From Candidatus Omnitrophota bacterium (GTDB lineage Bacteria; Omnitrophota; Omnitrophia; Omnitrophales; JACQLI01), in contig JACPCP010000023.1 in the NCBI GenBank assembly GCA_016179745.1, forward strand, positions 1 to 51,847: a DNA stretch of 51,847 bases, read 5' to 3'. The translations under genes and the position numbers were made by a program. The notes beneath the pieces were generated by a model. That model made no database searches, was not told where the DNA came from, and saw nothing but the letters and a program-made list of their open reading frames with translations. Numbering within the stretch: position 1 is the stretch's first letter; the number at the start of each line of letters is the position of its first letter. Positions 8,062-16,801 of the stretch are shown here, piece after piece.

Positions 8062-8602
8062 ACCTGAGATTTCAGGACGCCCGACGCCTGCCACGCCCCC
8101 TTTTCCGCCCTACGGGCCGAAGATGACCCGCCGGCAGTTTTTTTCCTGGTTCACGGTGGCGTGGATGAGTTTTGCCGCCGCCACGGTGGGCGCTCTGTCG
8201 CTCGTGGCCCGGTTCATGTTTCCCAATGTCCTCTTCGAGCCCAAACTTTCCTTCAAGGCGGGTTACCCCGACGATTACGAAATCGGGGTAGACGAGCGTT
8301 GGAAGGAAAAATTCGGCGTGTGGATTGTCAGAACCCTTGAAGGGATGTATGCCATTCTTACGGTCTGCACGCACCTGGGCTGCACGCCGAACTGGCTCGC
8401 CAACGAAAATAAATTCAAATGTCCCTGCCACGGCAGCGGTTTTTATTCGAGCGGAATCAATTTTGAGGGCCCGGCCCCGAGGCCGCTTGAGCGGGTGGCG
8501 ATCAGCTTGGCCGAAGACGGCCAAATCTTCATCGACAAAAGCAGACGGTTTCAGCAGGAGAAGGGCCAGTGGAACGACCCCGGCTCTTTTTTACCTCTTT
8601 GA
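8054..8602 (+). CDS. Rieske iron-sulfur protein of a cytochrome bc-type complex
   Basis: Carries electrons from quinol to the c-type cytochrome of the complex. 182 aa; GTG start at 8054 inside the end of the HEAT gene. One transmembrane anchor near residues 26-50, then the Rieske domain with C105-T-H107-L-G-C110 and C123-P-C125-H126-G-S-G. C105, H107, C123 and H126 bind the [2Fe-2S] cluster and C110-C125 form the disulfide. The closing GPAPRPL motif is typical. Cytochrome b would normally follow at once, but a 614-bp structured spacer intervenes. Confidence 0.93.
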   Translation: MPEPEISGRPTPATPPFPPYGPKMTRRQFFSWFTVAWMSFAAATVGALSLVARFMFPNVLFEPKLSFKAGYPDDYEIGVDERWKEKFGVWIVRTLEGMYAILTVCTHLGCTPNWLANENKFKCPCHGSGFYSSGINFEGPAPRPLERVAISLAEDGQIFIDKSRRFQQEKGQWNDPGSFLPL

Positions 8603-8750
8603 ATAAAATTTATTCCCTCCTCATCCGGCAGGCAAAATCCTCCCCGCCTCCCGGGGCCTCATATCAGAGCAGCCAGACACAGCAAGCCGGGACCTCCGGC
8701 CTCCGGCGGACGCTCGTCTGTCCGACAACAGTGGTTTGTAAGGAGAAATT

Positions 8751-8925
8751 CTCCGGCGCTCTCGGCGCTCAATCGCTTTGGATTCGGAAAGGTCTAAGGG
8801 CGATCTCGCTGGGGCCCCTCGCCGTTCCCCGTCCAGTCTCTGCCCGGGGCCGGCGCTTCCCCCAGCGATCTCGCCCAAGACTTTCTCGAATCCTCCGCGA
8901 TTCGCGCCTCGCACGGTGCCGGATA
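8751..8925. repeat. Large imperfect inverted repeat (stem-loop) in spacer R1
   Basis: Arms 8751-8814 and 8860-8925 around a 45-nt loop. The core of the arms (ggattcg...tcgctgggg against ccccagcga...cgaatcc) pairs at about 28 of 34 positions, several differences being G-U compatible on one strand. Pairing continues outward through GGCGC and AATCGC blocks. Confidence 0.65.
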
Positions 8926-9114
8926 ACCGAGCGGCCGATCGCCGCTTGTTCAACCGGCGCCGGACGGGGCATAAGGGCCGTCGGGGCGAAATCGCAACAT
9001 TTCGCCCCAGGCCTGCATGAGCGAGGCGGACTCAAAGCGTCCATCGATCTTGCTCCCAATACTCGTCCGCCGAGTGTCCCCGGGAGGCGTGGGAGATTCT
9101 GCTGCGAAGAGAAC

Positions 9115-9186
9115 CGGGCGGAGGGGAAGGGAGAAATTCTCCTTACAAACCACCGTTATGGAACAGCCGGGCGTTCCCGGGAGGCG
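9115..9186 (+). repeat. GGAGAAATTCTCC dispersed module, copy in spacer R1
   Basis: About 60 of 70 positions match the copy at 16646-16716. Both copies run from GGCGGAGGGGAAGGGAGAA through ACAGCC and CGTTCCCGGGAG. An inverted partial copy (GTGGTTTGTAAGGAGAA...) lies at 8731-8754. Confidence 0.65.
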
Positions 9187-9216
9187 GGGGGATGCTGAGA
9201 AGGAGGTTGATGGAAA

Positions 9217-10068
9217 ATGGTTGATCCGACACCTGGAACTCCGGAGCCGGGGAAGAAATTGAAGCTGCCGTTTGCGCTGCCCAAAATCAATTGGGACGAG
9301 ATGGGGAAATCCTTCCAGCGGAGCCAGATTTACAAGTCGATGTTCCGCCACGGCTATTCGACGGACGAGCGGGACCGGGCGCTTACCGTTCTCACCAACG
9401 TCTTCTTTCACCTCCATCCGATCAAAGTCCGGAAATCGGGCGCCCGGTTCGGCTTTACGTGGTGCGCCGGCGGGCTTTCATTTTTTGTCTTCCTGACGCT
9501 CGTCGTGAGCGGGATCCTTTTGATGTTCTACTACCGGCCGACCGTGGAATATGCTTACAACGACATCGTGGCGCTTCGGGAACATGTGCCGTTCGGAATT
9601 ATGCGGGAACTTCACCGCTGGGGCGCCCACGCCATGATCATCACCGTCTGGCTTCATATGTTTCGGGTCTTCATGACCGGTTCCTACAAGCCGCCCCGGG
9701 AATTCAACTGGGTGATCGGCGTGGTGCTTCTTGTCCTGACGATGCTCCTCAGTTTCACAGGTTACCTTCTCCCGTGGGACCAGCTTGCCATGTGGGCTAT
9801 TACGGTGGGGAGCAATATGGCCCGGGCCACGCCCTTCCTGGGACACGAAGGGCCGGGGGCTTCGCTCCTCAGCCTCGGTGACATTCAATTGATTCATTCC
9901 GGATCGGACGTCCGCTTTGCGCTCCTGGGCGGCCGGTTTGTCGGGGCGGGCGCCCTGCTTCGGTTTTACATTCTCCATTGCGTGGCCATTCCGACTGTCG
10001 CCGTGATTTTGATGGCCGTCCATTTCTGGCGCATCCGAAAAGACGGGGGGATCAGCGGGCCTTTATGA
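9217..10068 (+). CDS. Cytochrome b, N-terminal (b6-type) subunit
   Basis: Holds the two b hemes and much of the quinol sites of the bc-type complex. 283 aa, longer than PetB because of a soluble N-terminal extension (about 1-75). Four membrane helices follow: [15 protein letters not shown], then [19 protein letters not shown] with two heme histidines, [19 protein letters not shown], and [29 protein letters not shown] with the other heme histidines. AAGGAGG precedes the ATG. The stop overlaps the next start (ATGA), so the two halves of cytochrome b are translationally coupled. Confidence 0.92.
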   Translation: MVDPTPGTPEPGKKLKLPFALPKINWDEMGKSFQRSQIYKSMFRHGYSTDERDRALTVLTNVFFHLHPIKVRKSGARFGFTWCAGGLSFFVFLTLVVSGILLMFYYRPTVEYAYNDIVALREHVPFGIMRELHRWGAHAMIITVWLHMFRVFMTGSYKPPREFNWVIGVVLLVLTMLLSFTGYLLPWDQLAMWAITVGSNMARATPFLGHEGPGASLLSLGDIQLIHSGSDVRFALLGGRFVGAGALLRFYILHCVAIPTVAVILMAVHFWRIRKDGGISGPL

Positions 10069-11147
10069 TCGAAACGTTTAAGGCCGCCGTCGATAATTTT
10101 TCCTCACCTGTTACGATCTTTACCTCAGCGGCCGCCCTCTTCGGTCTCGTCCTCGCCTTCCCCCGCCAAGCGACGAACAAATGGGTGGCCGGGACCGGGC
10201 TTCTTCTGATCCTCGGTTTCTTCGGGATCGGGCTCACCGACGCCAATTTCAAAAAAATTGTCACGGCGCCGGACAATGTGCCGATCGTGGCGATGATTTT
10301 TATCTTCGGCTACTTCACGTGGTTTGCGCTCCGGAAAGCGGTCGAAAACGATCGGCGGATTGAAAGAGGGGAGCCCACCGTGGAGCAGACCGAGACGAAC
10401 GAAAAAGTTCTCGTCTTCCCCTACCTCATCTTCATTGAATTTGTGGTGGCGCTTTTTTATGCGATCGGGCTTGTCCTCTGGTCCCTTCTCTTAAAAGCCC
10501 CCCTCGAAGAGCCGGCCAATCCCACCATCTCGCCCAATCCCAGCAAGGCCCCGTGGTATTTCCTGGGGCTCCAGGAGATGCTGGTCTATTTTGACCCCTG
10601 GATTGCGGGCGTCCTGCTGCCCACCCTGATCATTCTCGGGCTTTGCGCCATTCCTTATCTTGACAAGGACCCGAAGGCGTCGGGCTTTTATTCTTTCAAG
10701 GGCCGGCGCTTTGCCGTGACCACGTTTCTTTTCGGGTTCTGGATCCTCTGGATCCTTTTGATCGTGGTCGGCACCTTTCTTCGGGGGCCCAACTGGAATT
10801 TCTTCGGGCCGTTTGAGACCTGGGACGTCCACAAGGTGGTGCCGCTTTTGAATGTGAATCTGTCGGAATATTTCTGGATCAAGGGGCTCGGCTGGGGGCT
10901 TCCGAAATTCTGGCTGGTCCGGGAATTGCCGGGTTTTGCCGTGCTCGCCGCTTACTACACGGGCGTCCCCTGGCTCCTTTCCAAAACCGTTTTCAAGGGT
11001 CTCCCCACAAGGATGGACGCCGTCCGTTACTCGATCCTCATGATCCTCTTTCTCACGATGCTGGCGCTTCCCCTCAAGATGTATCTGAGGTGGGCCTTCA
11101 ATTTAAAATACCTCGTGGCGATCCCGGAATTCTTCTTCAACATTTAG
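10065..11147 (+). CDS. Cytochrome b, C-terminal (subunit IV-like) subunit
   Basis: 360 aa starting at ATG 10065 within the stop of the previous gene. An N-terminal part has three hydrophobic stretches (about 14-34, 42-60, 70-90), then a helix near 120-140. The signature [17 protein letters not shown] follows, with the P-x-W motif of the Qo site region as in PetD and QcrC-type subunits, and then several further helices. Together with the preceding subunit it would make a complete cytochrome b of the split type. The extra helices before and after the PetD core make it larger than usual (PetD is about 160 aa). Stops with TAG, showing that TAG is a normal stop in this genome. Confidence 0.85.
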   Translation: MIETFKAAVDNFSSPVTIFTSAAALFGLVLAFPRQATNKWVAGTGLLLILGFFGIGLTDANFKKIVTAPDNVPIVAMIFIFGYFTWFALRKAVENDRRIERGEPTVEQTETNEKVLVFPYLIFIEFVVALFYAIGLVLWSLLLKAPLEEPANPTISPNPSKAPWYFLGLQEMLVYFDPWIAGVLLPTLIILGLCAIPYLDKDPKASGFYSFKGRRFAVTTFLFGFWILWILLIVVGTFLRGPNWNFFGPFETWDVHKVVPLLNVNLSEYFWIKGLGWGLPKFWLVRELPGFAVLAAYYTGVPWLLSKTVFKGLPTRMDAVRYSILMILFLTMLALPLKMYLRWAFNLKYLVAIPEFFFNI

Positions 11148-11157
11148 AGCCGACCCC

Positions 11158-13980
11158 GTGGCCAAACCCGCTCCCTTGCTCTACAGCGTCGCCAAGACCT
11201 TCGTGTGGTTTGCCGTGGCGAGTCTCCTCCTCACCGTCTCCCTCCTTTGGGTGGTCGGCCAGGATTACTCCCGGGAGTGGAAGGGCTGGCAGAGGAAATT
11301 CATGCGCCTCAAGTATGAGTCGGCACAGGCGGAATGGAAGGCGGCCCGAGCCAAAGTGGACCCCAAGGAATTCGAGGCGCTCCAGGGCAAACTCAAACAG
11401 GCGGATCAGGATTTCAAAGCGAAGAAGCCGGAATCTAAAAGGCTCGAAAGAGAAATTCACCAGATCGAAATTCATCTGACAAAGGCCCGGGCCCGTTACC
11501 AGGATTTGAAGCAGTATCAGGATTCTTACAAATATTTCCTCGAAGAAAGCCGGGCGCACCACGATCCCCGGGCGGGTGAATTCGAAGAGAAACTGAGGAC
11601 GCTCACGCCTGATTTTGAGTCAGCCCAACGGGAGGTGGACCGCCTCGAAGGAGAAAAGGAGAAAAAAGAGACTGAGGCCGATCTGCTCAAGGCCGGGGAA
11701 AAGAGGATTCAAAAGGAACTGGAGCGGATCACGAAGGAAATCGATCTTTCCAAAAGGAGGATGGAGAGCGTAAGGCCGAGTCTGGTCAAGGAGCTCCTCA
11801 ATCTTCCGATGTTGGACTTCCTTCGGCCCACGCTTCAAATCCAGCAGGTGGTCCTTGAGGACCTTTACGACGATTACCACTTCACCAAGGTCCAAAAGGT
11901 GGACCGCTGCACCACCTGCCACTTGGGGATCGATCAAAAAGGCTTTGAGGAGACCCCCCAGCCCTTCCGGACTCACCCCCAACTTGATCTTTTTGTCGGC
12001 TCGGACTCCAAACACCCGCTTGAAAAATTCGGCTGCACGATCTGTCACGGCGGGAACGGCCACTCGGTGAGTTTCAAAGATTCCGCCCACACCCCGCAGG
12101 ATTCCGCACAAGGGGCGGAGTGGCAGAAGAAACATCGCTGGCACCCGCTTGAAAAATGGGAGGCCAAGATGCTTCCTTTGAATCACGTCGAGGCCTCCTG
12201 CGCCAAATGCCACAAGGGTGTGGTCGAGGTCCCGCAGGCGGAAAAGTTAAACCGGGGCCGGCGCCTCGTTCAAACCTTCGGCTGTTTCGGCTGCCACAAG
12301 ATTGAAGGTTTCGAAGACCGCTGGAAGGTCTGGCCGAGTTTTGAGCATTTGAAAAGCAAGGTCGACCGGGAGTGGATCCTCCGCTGGCTCCAGGACCCCA
12401 AGGCCTTCCGCCCCACGACGCAGATGCCCCGCCTCTTTCATCTGAGCAACACGAATTCCCCCGAGGACCGTGAGAAAAATAATGCGGCCATTCAAGGAAT
12501 AGCCGCTTATCTGATTCAACGGTCCACGCCCATCGACCTCAAAAAACCGTCCCTGTCCGGAGACGCCCAGGCGGGCGAGAAACTTTTCAAGGAAACGGGC
12601 TGCCTTGGCTGCCATTCGGTGGGAGATTACGGCGTCAATAATTTCGGCCCGAACCTTTACGGTATCGGTTCCAAGACCACGGACGACTGGCTTTTCACGT
12701 GGCTCAAAGACCCCAAGCATTACCACCACGAGACCCGGATGCCGAACCTCCGCCTCACGGATGACGAGGCCTCGCACCTCACAGCCTACCTCCTGACGTT
12801 GAGGAATGAAACCTTTGAGGCCCTGCCCCTTCCCGAAGCCAGGCCGGAGGTGAGGGACGAGATGATCCTGAATTTTATGAGGACCCAGATGCGCCTCGAG
12901 GAGGCAAAGAGCAAACTTTCCAGAATGAATGACGAGGCCAAGCTTCTTTACCTCGGTGAGAAGATGATCGCCAACCAGGGCTGTTTCGGCTGCCACTCGA
13001 TCCCGGGGTTTGAAGAGTCCAAGCCGATCGGCACCGAGCTTTCCAACGAAGGGGCGAAAGAAATCGAACGGCTCGATTTCGGTTTCGTCCCGATTGAGAG
13101 AACCCGCCACGCCTGGTTTTTCCAAAAATTGAAACAGCCGAGGAGCTTTGACGAGGGAAGGATCCGGGACTACTTTGAAAAGCTCCGGATGCCCGACTTC
13201 GGCTTCACGGACGAGGAGGCCGGGGCGCTCACCACGTTTCTCTTGAGCTTGGTTGAGGAACCGATTCCCCTGGAGATGCAGCGGCGGCTCAATCTCAAGG
13301 AAATGGAAGTGGAGTCCGGCCGTCTCCTCACGACGAAGTTGAATTGTCAGGGCTGCCACCTTTTGGAAGGGAAGGGGGGGAAGGTGAAAGAGATTTTGGA
13401 AGATCCGGGCCTGGCGCCGCCGCCCCTGGAGGGGGAGGGAGCGAAAGTTCAGGACACCTGGCTTTATCACTTCCTCAAAAGCCCGGCCCCGATCCGTCCC
13501 TGGCTCAAATTCCGGATGCCGACCTTTGGCTTTCATCACGAGGAACTGATCCGCCTCGTCCGCTACTTCACGCTCCTTTCCGACGCTGAAGAACCCTATG
13601 AGGAGGAAAAAGCAGCCGGTGAGGCGGGCCCCTCGCCGGAAGCTATCGCCGCCGGGAAAAAATTATTCGAAATGTTCCAGTGTATAAAGTGTCACGAGCC
13701 CAAAACCGGGGCCGCCCTCGGGGCTTCCTTTCTGGCGCCGGACCTGACGCTGGCCCGTGAGCGCCTCAAACCCCGCTGGATTGCCGACTGGATGAAAGAC
13801 CCGCAGGTTTTGCAGCCCGGGACCATGATGCCCACTTTCTTTCCCGACGGCCAAACCCCGGCGCAAGACGTTTTGGGCGGCGACACGGCCAAACAGATCA
13901 AGGCCCTGCGTGATTACCTCCTTCACTATTCGGCGGAAGCAGCGCCCGTTGCCGCTCCTCCTGGATCCGAGACGAAATAA
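11158..13980 (+). CDS. Octaheme membrane-anchored cytochrome c with coiled coil
   Basis: Likely accepts electrons from the Rieske/cyt b complex and passes them to the oxidase. 940 aa, GTG start at 11158. One N-terminal membrane helix (about 11-33), a strongly charged coiled coil (about 50-215), then eight CxxCH sites: near residues 251, 293 and 348 (a three-heme module) and 376, 482, 609, 730 and 842. Each of the last five is followed 45-80 residues later by an M-P motif (QMP, RMP, RMP, RMP, MMP), the usual distal methionine of class I cytochrome c domains. So it is probably a triheme module plus five monoheme domains. The coiled coil is unusual and may set distance or oligomerisation. Confidence 0.88.
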   Translation: MAKPAPLLYSVAKTFVWFAVASLLLTVSLLWVVGQDYSREWKGWQRKFMRLKYESAQAEWKAARAKVDPKEFEALQGKLKQADQDFKAKKPESKRLEREIHQIEIHLTKARARYQDLKQYQDSYKYFLEESRAHHDPRAGEFEEKLRTLTPDFESAQREVDRLEGEKEKKETEADLLKAGEKRIQKELERITKEIDLSKRRMESVRPSLVKELLNLPMLDFLRPTLQIQQVVLEDLYDDYHFTKVQKVDRCTTCHLGIDQKGFEETPQPFRTHPQLDLFVGSDSKHPLEKFGCTICHGGNGHSVSFKDSAHTPQDSAQGAEWQKKHRWHPLEKWEAKMLPLNHVEASCAKCHKGVVEVPQAEKLNRGRRLVQTFGCFGCHKIEGFEDRWKVWPSFEHLKSKVDREWILRWLQDPKAFRPTTQMPRLFHLSNTNSPEDREKNNAAIQGIAAYLIQRSTPIDLKKPSLSGDAQAGEKLFKETGCLGCHSVGDYGVNNFGPNLYGIGSKTTDDWLFTWLKDPKHYHHETRMPNLRLTDDEASHLTAYLLTLRNETFEALPLPEARPEVRDEMILNFMRTQMRLEEAKSKLSRMNDEAKLLYLGEKMIANQGCFGCHSIPGFEESKPIGTELSNEGAKEIERLDFGFVPIERTRHAWFFQKLKQPRSFDEGRIRDYFEKLRMPDFGFTDEEAGALTTFLLSLVEEPIPLEMQRRLNLKEMEVESGRLLTTKLNCQGCHLLEGKGGKVKEILEDPGLAPPPLEGEGAKVQDTWLYHFLKSPAPIRPWLKFRMPTFGFHHEELIRLVRYFTLLSDAEEPYEEEKAAGEAGPSPEAIAAGKKLFEMFQCIKCHEPKTGAALGASFLAPDLTLARERLKPRWIADWMKDPQVLQPGTMMPTFFPDGQTPAQDVLGGDTAKQIKALRDYLLHYSAEAAPVAAPPGSETK

Positions 13981-13983
13981 TCA

Positions 13984-14778
13984 ATGAGCCAAGCCCCGTT
14001 TTCTCTGGTAAGAAATCCGCTTCAAGCCGTGTGGAATTTTTTTGCCGAATTGGGCCGGATCGCTGAATTCACAAAAACCGGTGTCGCCTCGGCCTTCTCA
14101 CCCCCCTACAAACGTTCCATTACCCGGCTTCAACTGGACTCGATCGGCGTGGGTTCGCTTCCGCTTGTGATTCTCACCGGACTTTTTATGGGGCTTGTCC
14201 TGGCGCTCCAGGCGATCGTGGAGCTCAGGAATATCGGTGCCACTTCTTACATCGGACGGGCGATCGGCACGACCGTGGTCCGGGAGCTGGGGCCGGTCCT
14301 GACTTCGATGATGGTGGCGGCCCGGGCGGGATCGGCGATTGCGGCGGAACTCGCTTCCATGGTGGTCGGGGAACAGATCGACGCCTTCCGGGCCGAGGGG
14401 AGCGACCCCGTGAAAAAACTGGTGGAGCCCCGGCTCGTGGCCTGCACACTGGCCGCCCCGGCCCTGACCTTGGTCTGCTACGGCGTGGCCTTTTTCGGCG
14501 GCTGGCTCGTGGCGACCAGTGTTGTCCAGGTGACCTCCACCTTTTATTGGGATTCGGTTTTCGAGGTCCTGACCCCGGCCTTCGTCTGGGGCGGCCTTCT
14601 CAAATCGCTCACCTTCGGGTTTGTGATCGGGGTCGTCTCCTGTTACTCGGGAATGAAAACGGGGTTCGGTTCGGCGGCCGTCGGGGAGTCCACGACCCGG
14701 GCGGTCGTAATTTCCTCGATTTCCATCCTGGCGATTGATTTCCTTCTGACCAAATTATTCATCGTGACGTGGTGGTGA
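13984..14778 (+). CDS. mlaE: MlaE family phospholipid ABC transporter permease
   Basis: Inner-membrane permease of an MCE lipid transporter moving phospholipid between inner and outer membranes. 264 aa; hallmark segment TTVVRELGPVLTSMMVAARAG and later AIAAELASMVVGEQIDA, with five to six helices. Starts 3 bp after the cytochrome gene and is followed 3 bp later by its ATPase, then the MCE protein. No MlaA, B or C nearby. Confidence 0.93.
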   Translation: MSQAPFSLVRNPLQAVWNFFAELGRIAEFTKTGVASAFSPPYKRSITRLQLDSIGVGSLPLVILTGLFMGLVLALQAIVELRNIGATSYIGRAIGTTVVRELGPVLTSMMVAARAGSAIAAELASMVVGEQIDAFRAEGSDPVKKLVEPRLVACTLAAPALTLVCYGVAFFGGWLVATSVVQVTSTFYWDSVFEVLTPAFVWGGLLKSLTFGFVIGVVSCYSGMKTGFGSAAVGESTTRAVVISSISILAIDFLLTKLFIVTWW

Positions 14779-14781
14779 CCG

Positions 14782-15537
14782 GTGACCCCCTCCAGGGATT
14801 CGATCATTCGACTTCGCAAGGTGACACTCCATTACGGCGGTGATGAAGTGGTGCGGGAGGTTGATCTCGATATCCGGAGGGGCGAGACGAAGGTGATCCT
14901 GGGCCCGAGCGGGGTCGGGAAGACAACGATCCTCAAGGCCATCCTCGGTCTCCTTCGGCCGGCTTCCGGGGAAATCGAGGTGGACGGTGAGGAAATCTCG
15001 AAGCTTCCGGAAAGGGAGCTCGTCAAAATCCGCCTCAAGATGGCCATTGTGTTTCAGGGCGGGGCGCTCTTTGATTCGATGACCGTCGGCGAAAATGTGA
15101 GCTTCCGCCTGAGGGAACACGGCCTCGCCCCGCCCGGGGAAATCGAGGAGCGGGTCCAGTCGGCGCTTCAGTTTGTGGGGCTTGCCGGCGCCGTGAAATT
15201 GAAACCCGCCCAGCTTTCGGGAGGGATGAAGAAGCGGGTGGCGATTGCCCGGGCGCTGGCCGCCAAGCCGGAGGTGATCCTCTTTGACGAGCCCACGACC
15301 GGTCTCGATCCCATCAATGCCTTTAATATGGAGCTCCTCATTCTCAAGCTCAAGGAGAGCCGTCAGGTGACGATTGTTATTGTGACGCACGATGTCGGGA
15401 GTGCGCTCCGGCTTGCGGATTCGGTCGCCATGCTTCACGAGGGAAAATTTATTTTCGAGGGGAGCCCCGGGGAATTGCAGCAGTCCAGCGAGCCGGTCGT
15501 CCGGGCCTTTCGGGAGCCCGGTAGTATCGTCTTATAA
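14782..15537 (+). CDS. mlaF: MlaF family ABC transporter ATP-binding protein
   Basis: Energises the MlaE permease. 251 aa; Walker A GPSGVGKTT (about 45-53), Q-loop VFQGGALFDS, signature LSGGMKKRVAIARAL, Walker B VILFDEPTTGLDP and the H-loop VTHD. The GGMKKR form of the signature is typical of MlaF over other ABC ATPases. GTG start at 14782. Confidence 0.94.
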   Translation: MTPSRDSIIRLRKVTLHYGGDEVVREVDLDIRRGETKVILGPSGVGKTTILKAILGLLRPASGEIEVDGEEISKLPERELVKIRLKMAIVFQGGALFDSMTVGENVSFRLREHGLAPPGEIEERVQSALQFVGLAGAVKLKPAQLSGGMKKRVAIARALAAKPEVILFDEPTTGLDPINAFNMELLILKLKESRQVTIVIVTHDVGSALRLADSVAMLHEGKFIFEGSPGELQQSSEPVVRAFREPGSIVL

Positions 15538-15557
15538 AAGATAAGGAGAGCCCCAAG

Positions 15558-16178
15558 ATGCCAAGCGCCGGTTTAAGGAAGTCCTGGAGCGATGTCCGGG
15601 TCGGACTGTTGACCTTCCTCGTCCTCATTCTTCTTGTTCTGGGAATTACCTTTGCCGGCGGCGACAAGGGCCTTTTCCTCCAGAAGACCTCCTTTCTCAA
15701 GGCCCACCTTGCTGATGTCGGCGGATTAAAAAAAGGCTCCTCCGTCACGATGGGCGGGATGACGATCGGCCGGGTGACTGACATTCACTTTGTCACGAAT
15801 CCTGAGGACCTGATTGAGGTGGCCTTCCAGGTCCGCTCCGACATTCGAGGCCGGATCAAAACCGATTCCATTTGTTCCGTGAGGACCCAGGGGATGCTGG
15901 GCGACCGCTACCTCGATATTTCTCTGGGCACCAAAGAAGCGCTGACGTTGGCCGAGGGTTCCGTCCTGGGAGGAAATCCCGCCACCGATTTCGATGCCAC
16001 GCTCCGGCAGGCCTCGGACGTGCTGGGGGAGACCGAGAAGGTTTTGACGGCGGTCAATGAAAAGCAGGGGACGGTGGGGCAATTTTTCTACGACGGGGAA
16101 TTCTACCGGGAACTGACCGACCTCATCAAGGATTTCAAGAAGCACCCCCGCAAATACATCAAATTCTCCCTCTTCTAA
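15558..16178 (+). CDS. mlaD: MCE/MlaD family substrate-binding protein
   Basis: Membrane-anchored MCE protein that forms the hexameric lipid channel on the permease. 206 aa: one N-terminal helix (about 14-30), then the MCE domain with LKKGSSVTMGGMTIGRVTDI and the loop QGMLGDRYLDI, and a C-terminal helix ending KHPRKYIKFSLF. Ribosome binding site AAGGAG. A 623-bp structured spacer follows before coxB. Confidence 0.92.
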   Translation: MPSAGLRKSWSDVRVGLLTFLVLILLVLGITFAGGDKGLFLQKTSFLKAHLADVGGLKKGSSVTMGGMTIGRVTDIHFVTNPEDLIEVAFQVRSDIRGRIKTDSICSVRTQGMLGDRYLDISLGTKEALTLAEGSVLGGNPATDFDATLRQASDVLGETEKVLTAVNEKQGTVGQFFYDGEFYRELTDLIKDFKKHPRKYIKFSLF

Positions 16179-16534
16179 AAATCCAACCGCCAAATCTCCT
16201 TCGCTTCCCTGAGATATTCTTAGTAGAGTCGCAATCCGGTCCCTCCGGCCTCCGGCGGACGCTCGGCCGACGAGTGTTTCCGTGGTCCAAGGAAACAAAT
16301 CCGGCCTTTTTCCAAATCTCAAGGGAAGGGATGAGAAAACAGAAGGGACTTCGGCAACTGCCGTATAAGATTGATAACGGTTTGAGTCGGCCTCGCTCGT
16401 CTGGGCCGGCAGGGCCGATTTTTCCGATCGGCCCTGACACGGCCCAATGCCGCCTCCGGCCTGGGAGGGACCGGATTGTAACGTTACGAAGGAGAAATTC
16501 TCCTTCCCCGACGCCAATCAGGGGCCGATTGAGT

Positions 16535-16637
16535 CCTACAACTCTTGCGATTTCGGGGATGGGAAAACCCGGCCGAAGTGCTGAAGCGTAGGACCGGGTG
16601 GGCCCCGTCCCCGGAATCGCTTAGAGTTGTTGTAAGG
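16535..16637. repeat. Long imperfect hairpin in spacer R2
   Basis: Left arm from CCTACAACTCT through GCGATTTCGGGGATGGG to ACCCGG. The right arm 16593-16637 is its reverse complement with a few differences and a small insertion. Confidence 0.6.
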
Positions 16638-16645
16638 AGGCCCCG

Positions 16646-16716
16646 GCGGAGGGGAAGGGAGAATTTCTCCTTGCAAGCTACTATGATGAAACAGCCGAGC
16701 GTTCCCGGGAGACGAA
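16646..16716 (+). repeat. GGAGAAATTCTCC dispersed module, copy in spacer R2
   Basis: Second copy of the module at 9115-9186, about 86% identical by eye over 70 positions, including GGCGGAGGGGAAGGGAGAA and CGTTCCCGGGAG. An inverted partial copy lies at 16479-16502. Confidence 0.65.
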
Positions 16717-16801
16717 GAGATTTACCGGTGGGAGATTCGGATGGCTTTTTGCCTGAGAGGCTTGACAGAGGGGGACAATTTCGACAAACTCTCGTTTTCC
16801 G

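Larger units (their letters stand above)
8603..9216. other. 614-bp non-coding, highly structured spacer (R1)
   Basis: No convincing gene: the reading frames inside lack ribosome binding sites and recognisable domains, and they cross both strands. The spacer contains a large imperfect hairpin (8751-8925), a perfect 10-bp hairpin GGGGCGAAAT/ATTTCGCCCC (8983-9008), two facing copies of a module centred on the palindrome GGAGAAATTCTCC (about 8742 and 9131), and a 24-nt word (8693-8716) found identically in the spacer at 16242-16265. A ribosome binding site for cytochrome b (AAGGAGG, about 9199) closes it. Confidence 0.6.
16179..16801. other. 623-bp non-coding, highly structured spacer (R2)
   Basis: No supported gene. 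It contains a perfect 15-bp inverted repeat (16232-16246 with 16464-16478), an inner hairpin AGGGCCGAT/ATCGGCCCT (16411-16435) flanked by GGGCCG/CGGCCC, and a long imperfect hairpin (16535-16572 with 16593-16637). Two facing modules centred on GGAGAAATTCTCC-type palindromes (about 16490 and 16659) also occur. A 24-nt stretch at 16242-16265 is identical to 8693-8716 in spacer R1. A weak promoter (TTGACA at 16762-16767) lies just before coxB. Confidence 0.6.

Noticed and set aside
8569-9417. Long open frames in spacer R1, including minus-strand 8950-9417, with a peptide stretch (VVCKENFSLPLR) resembling one from 16484-16882 minus
   Set aside because: The peptide similarity is only the translation of the shared DNA repeat. 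The frames overlap the Rieske or cytochrome b genes, lack ribosome binding sites and show no domain.
9978-10064. Upstream in-frame start for the second cytochrome b subunit
   Set aside because: It is the shadow of the last helix of the first subunit. ATG 10065 overlaps the preceding stop as ATGA and gives a sensible start.
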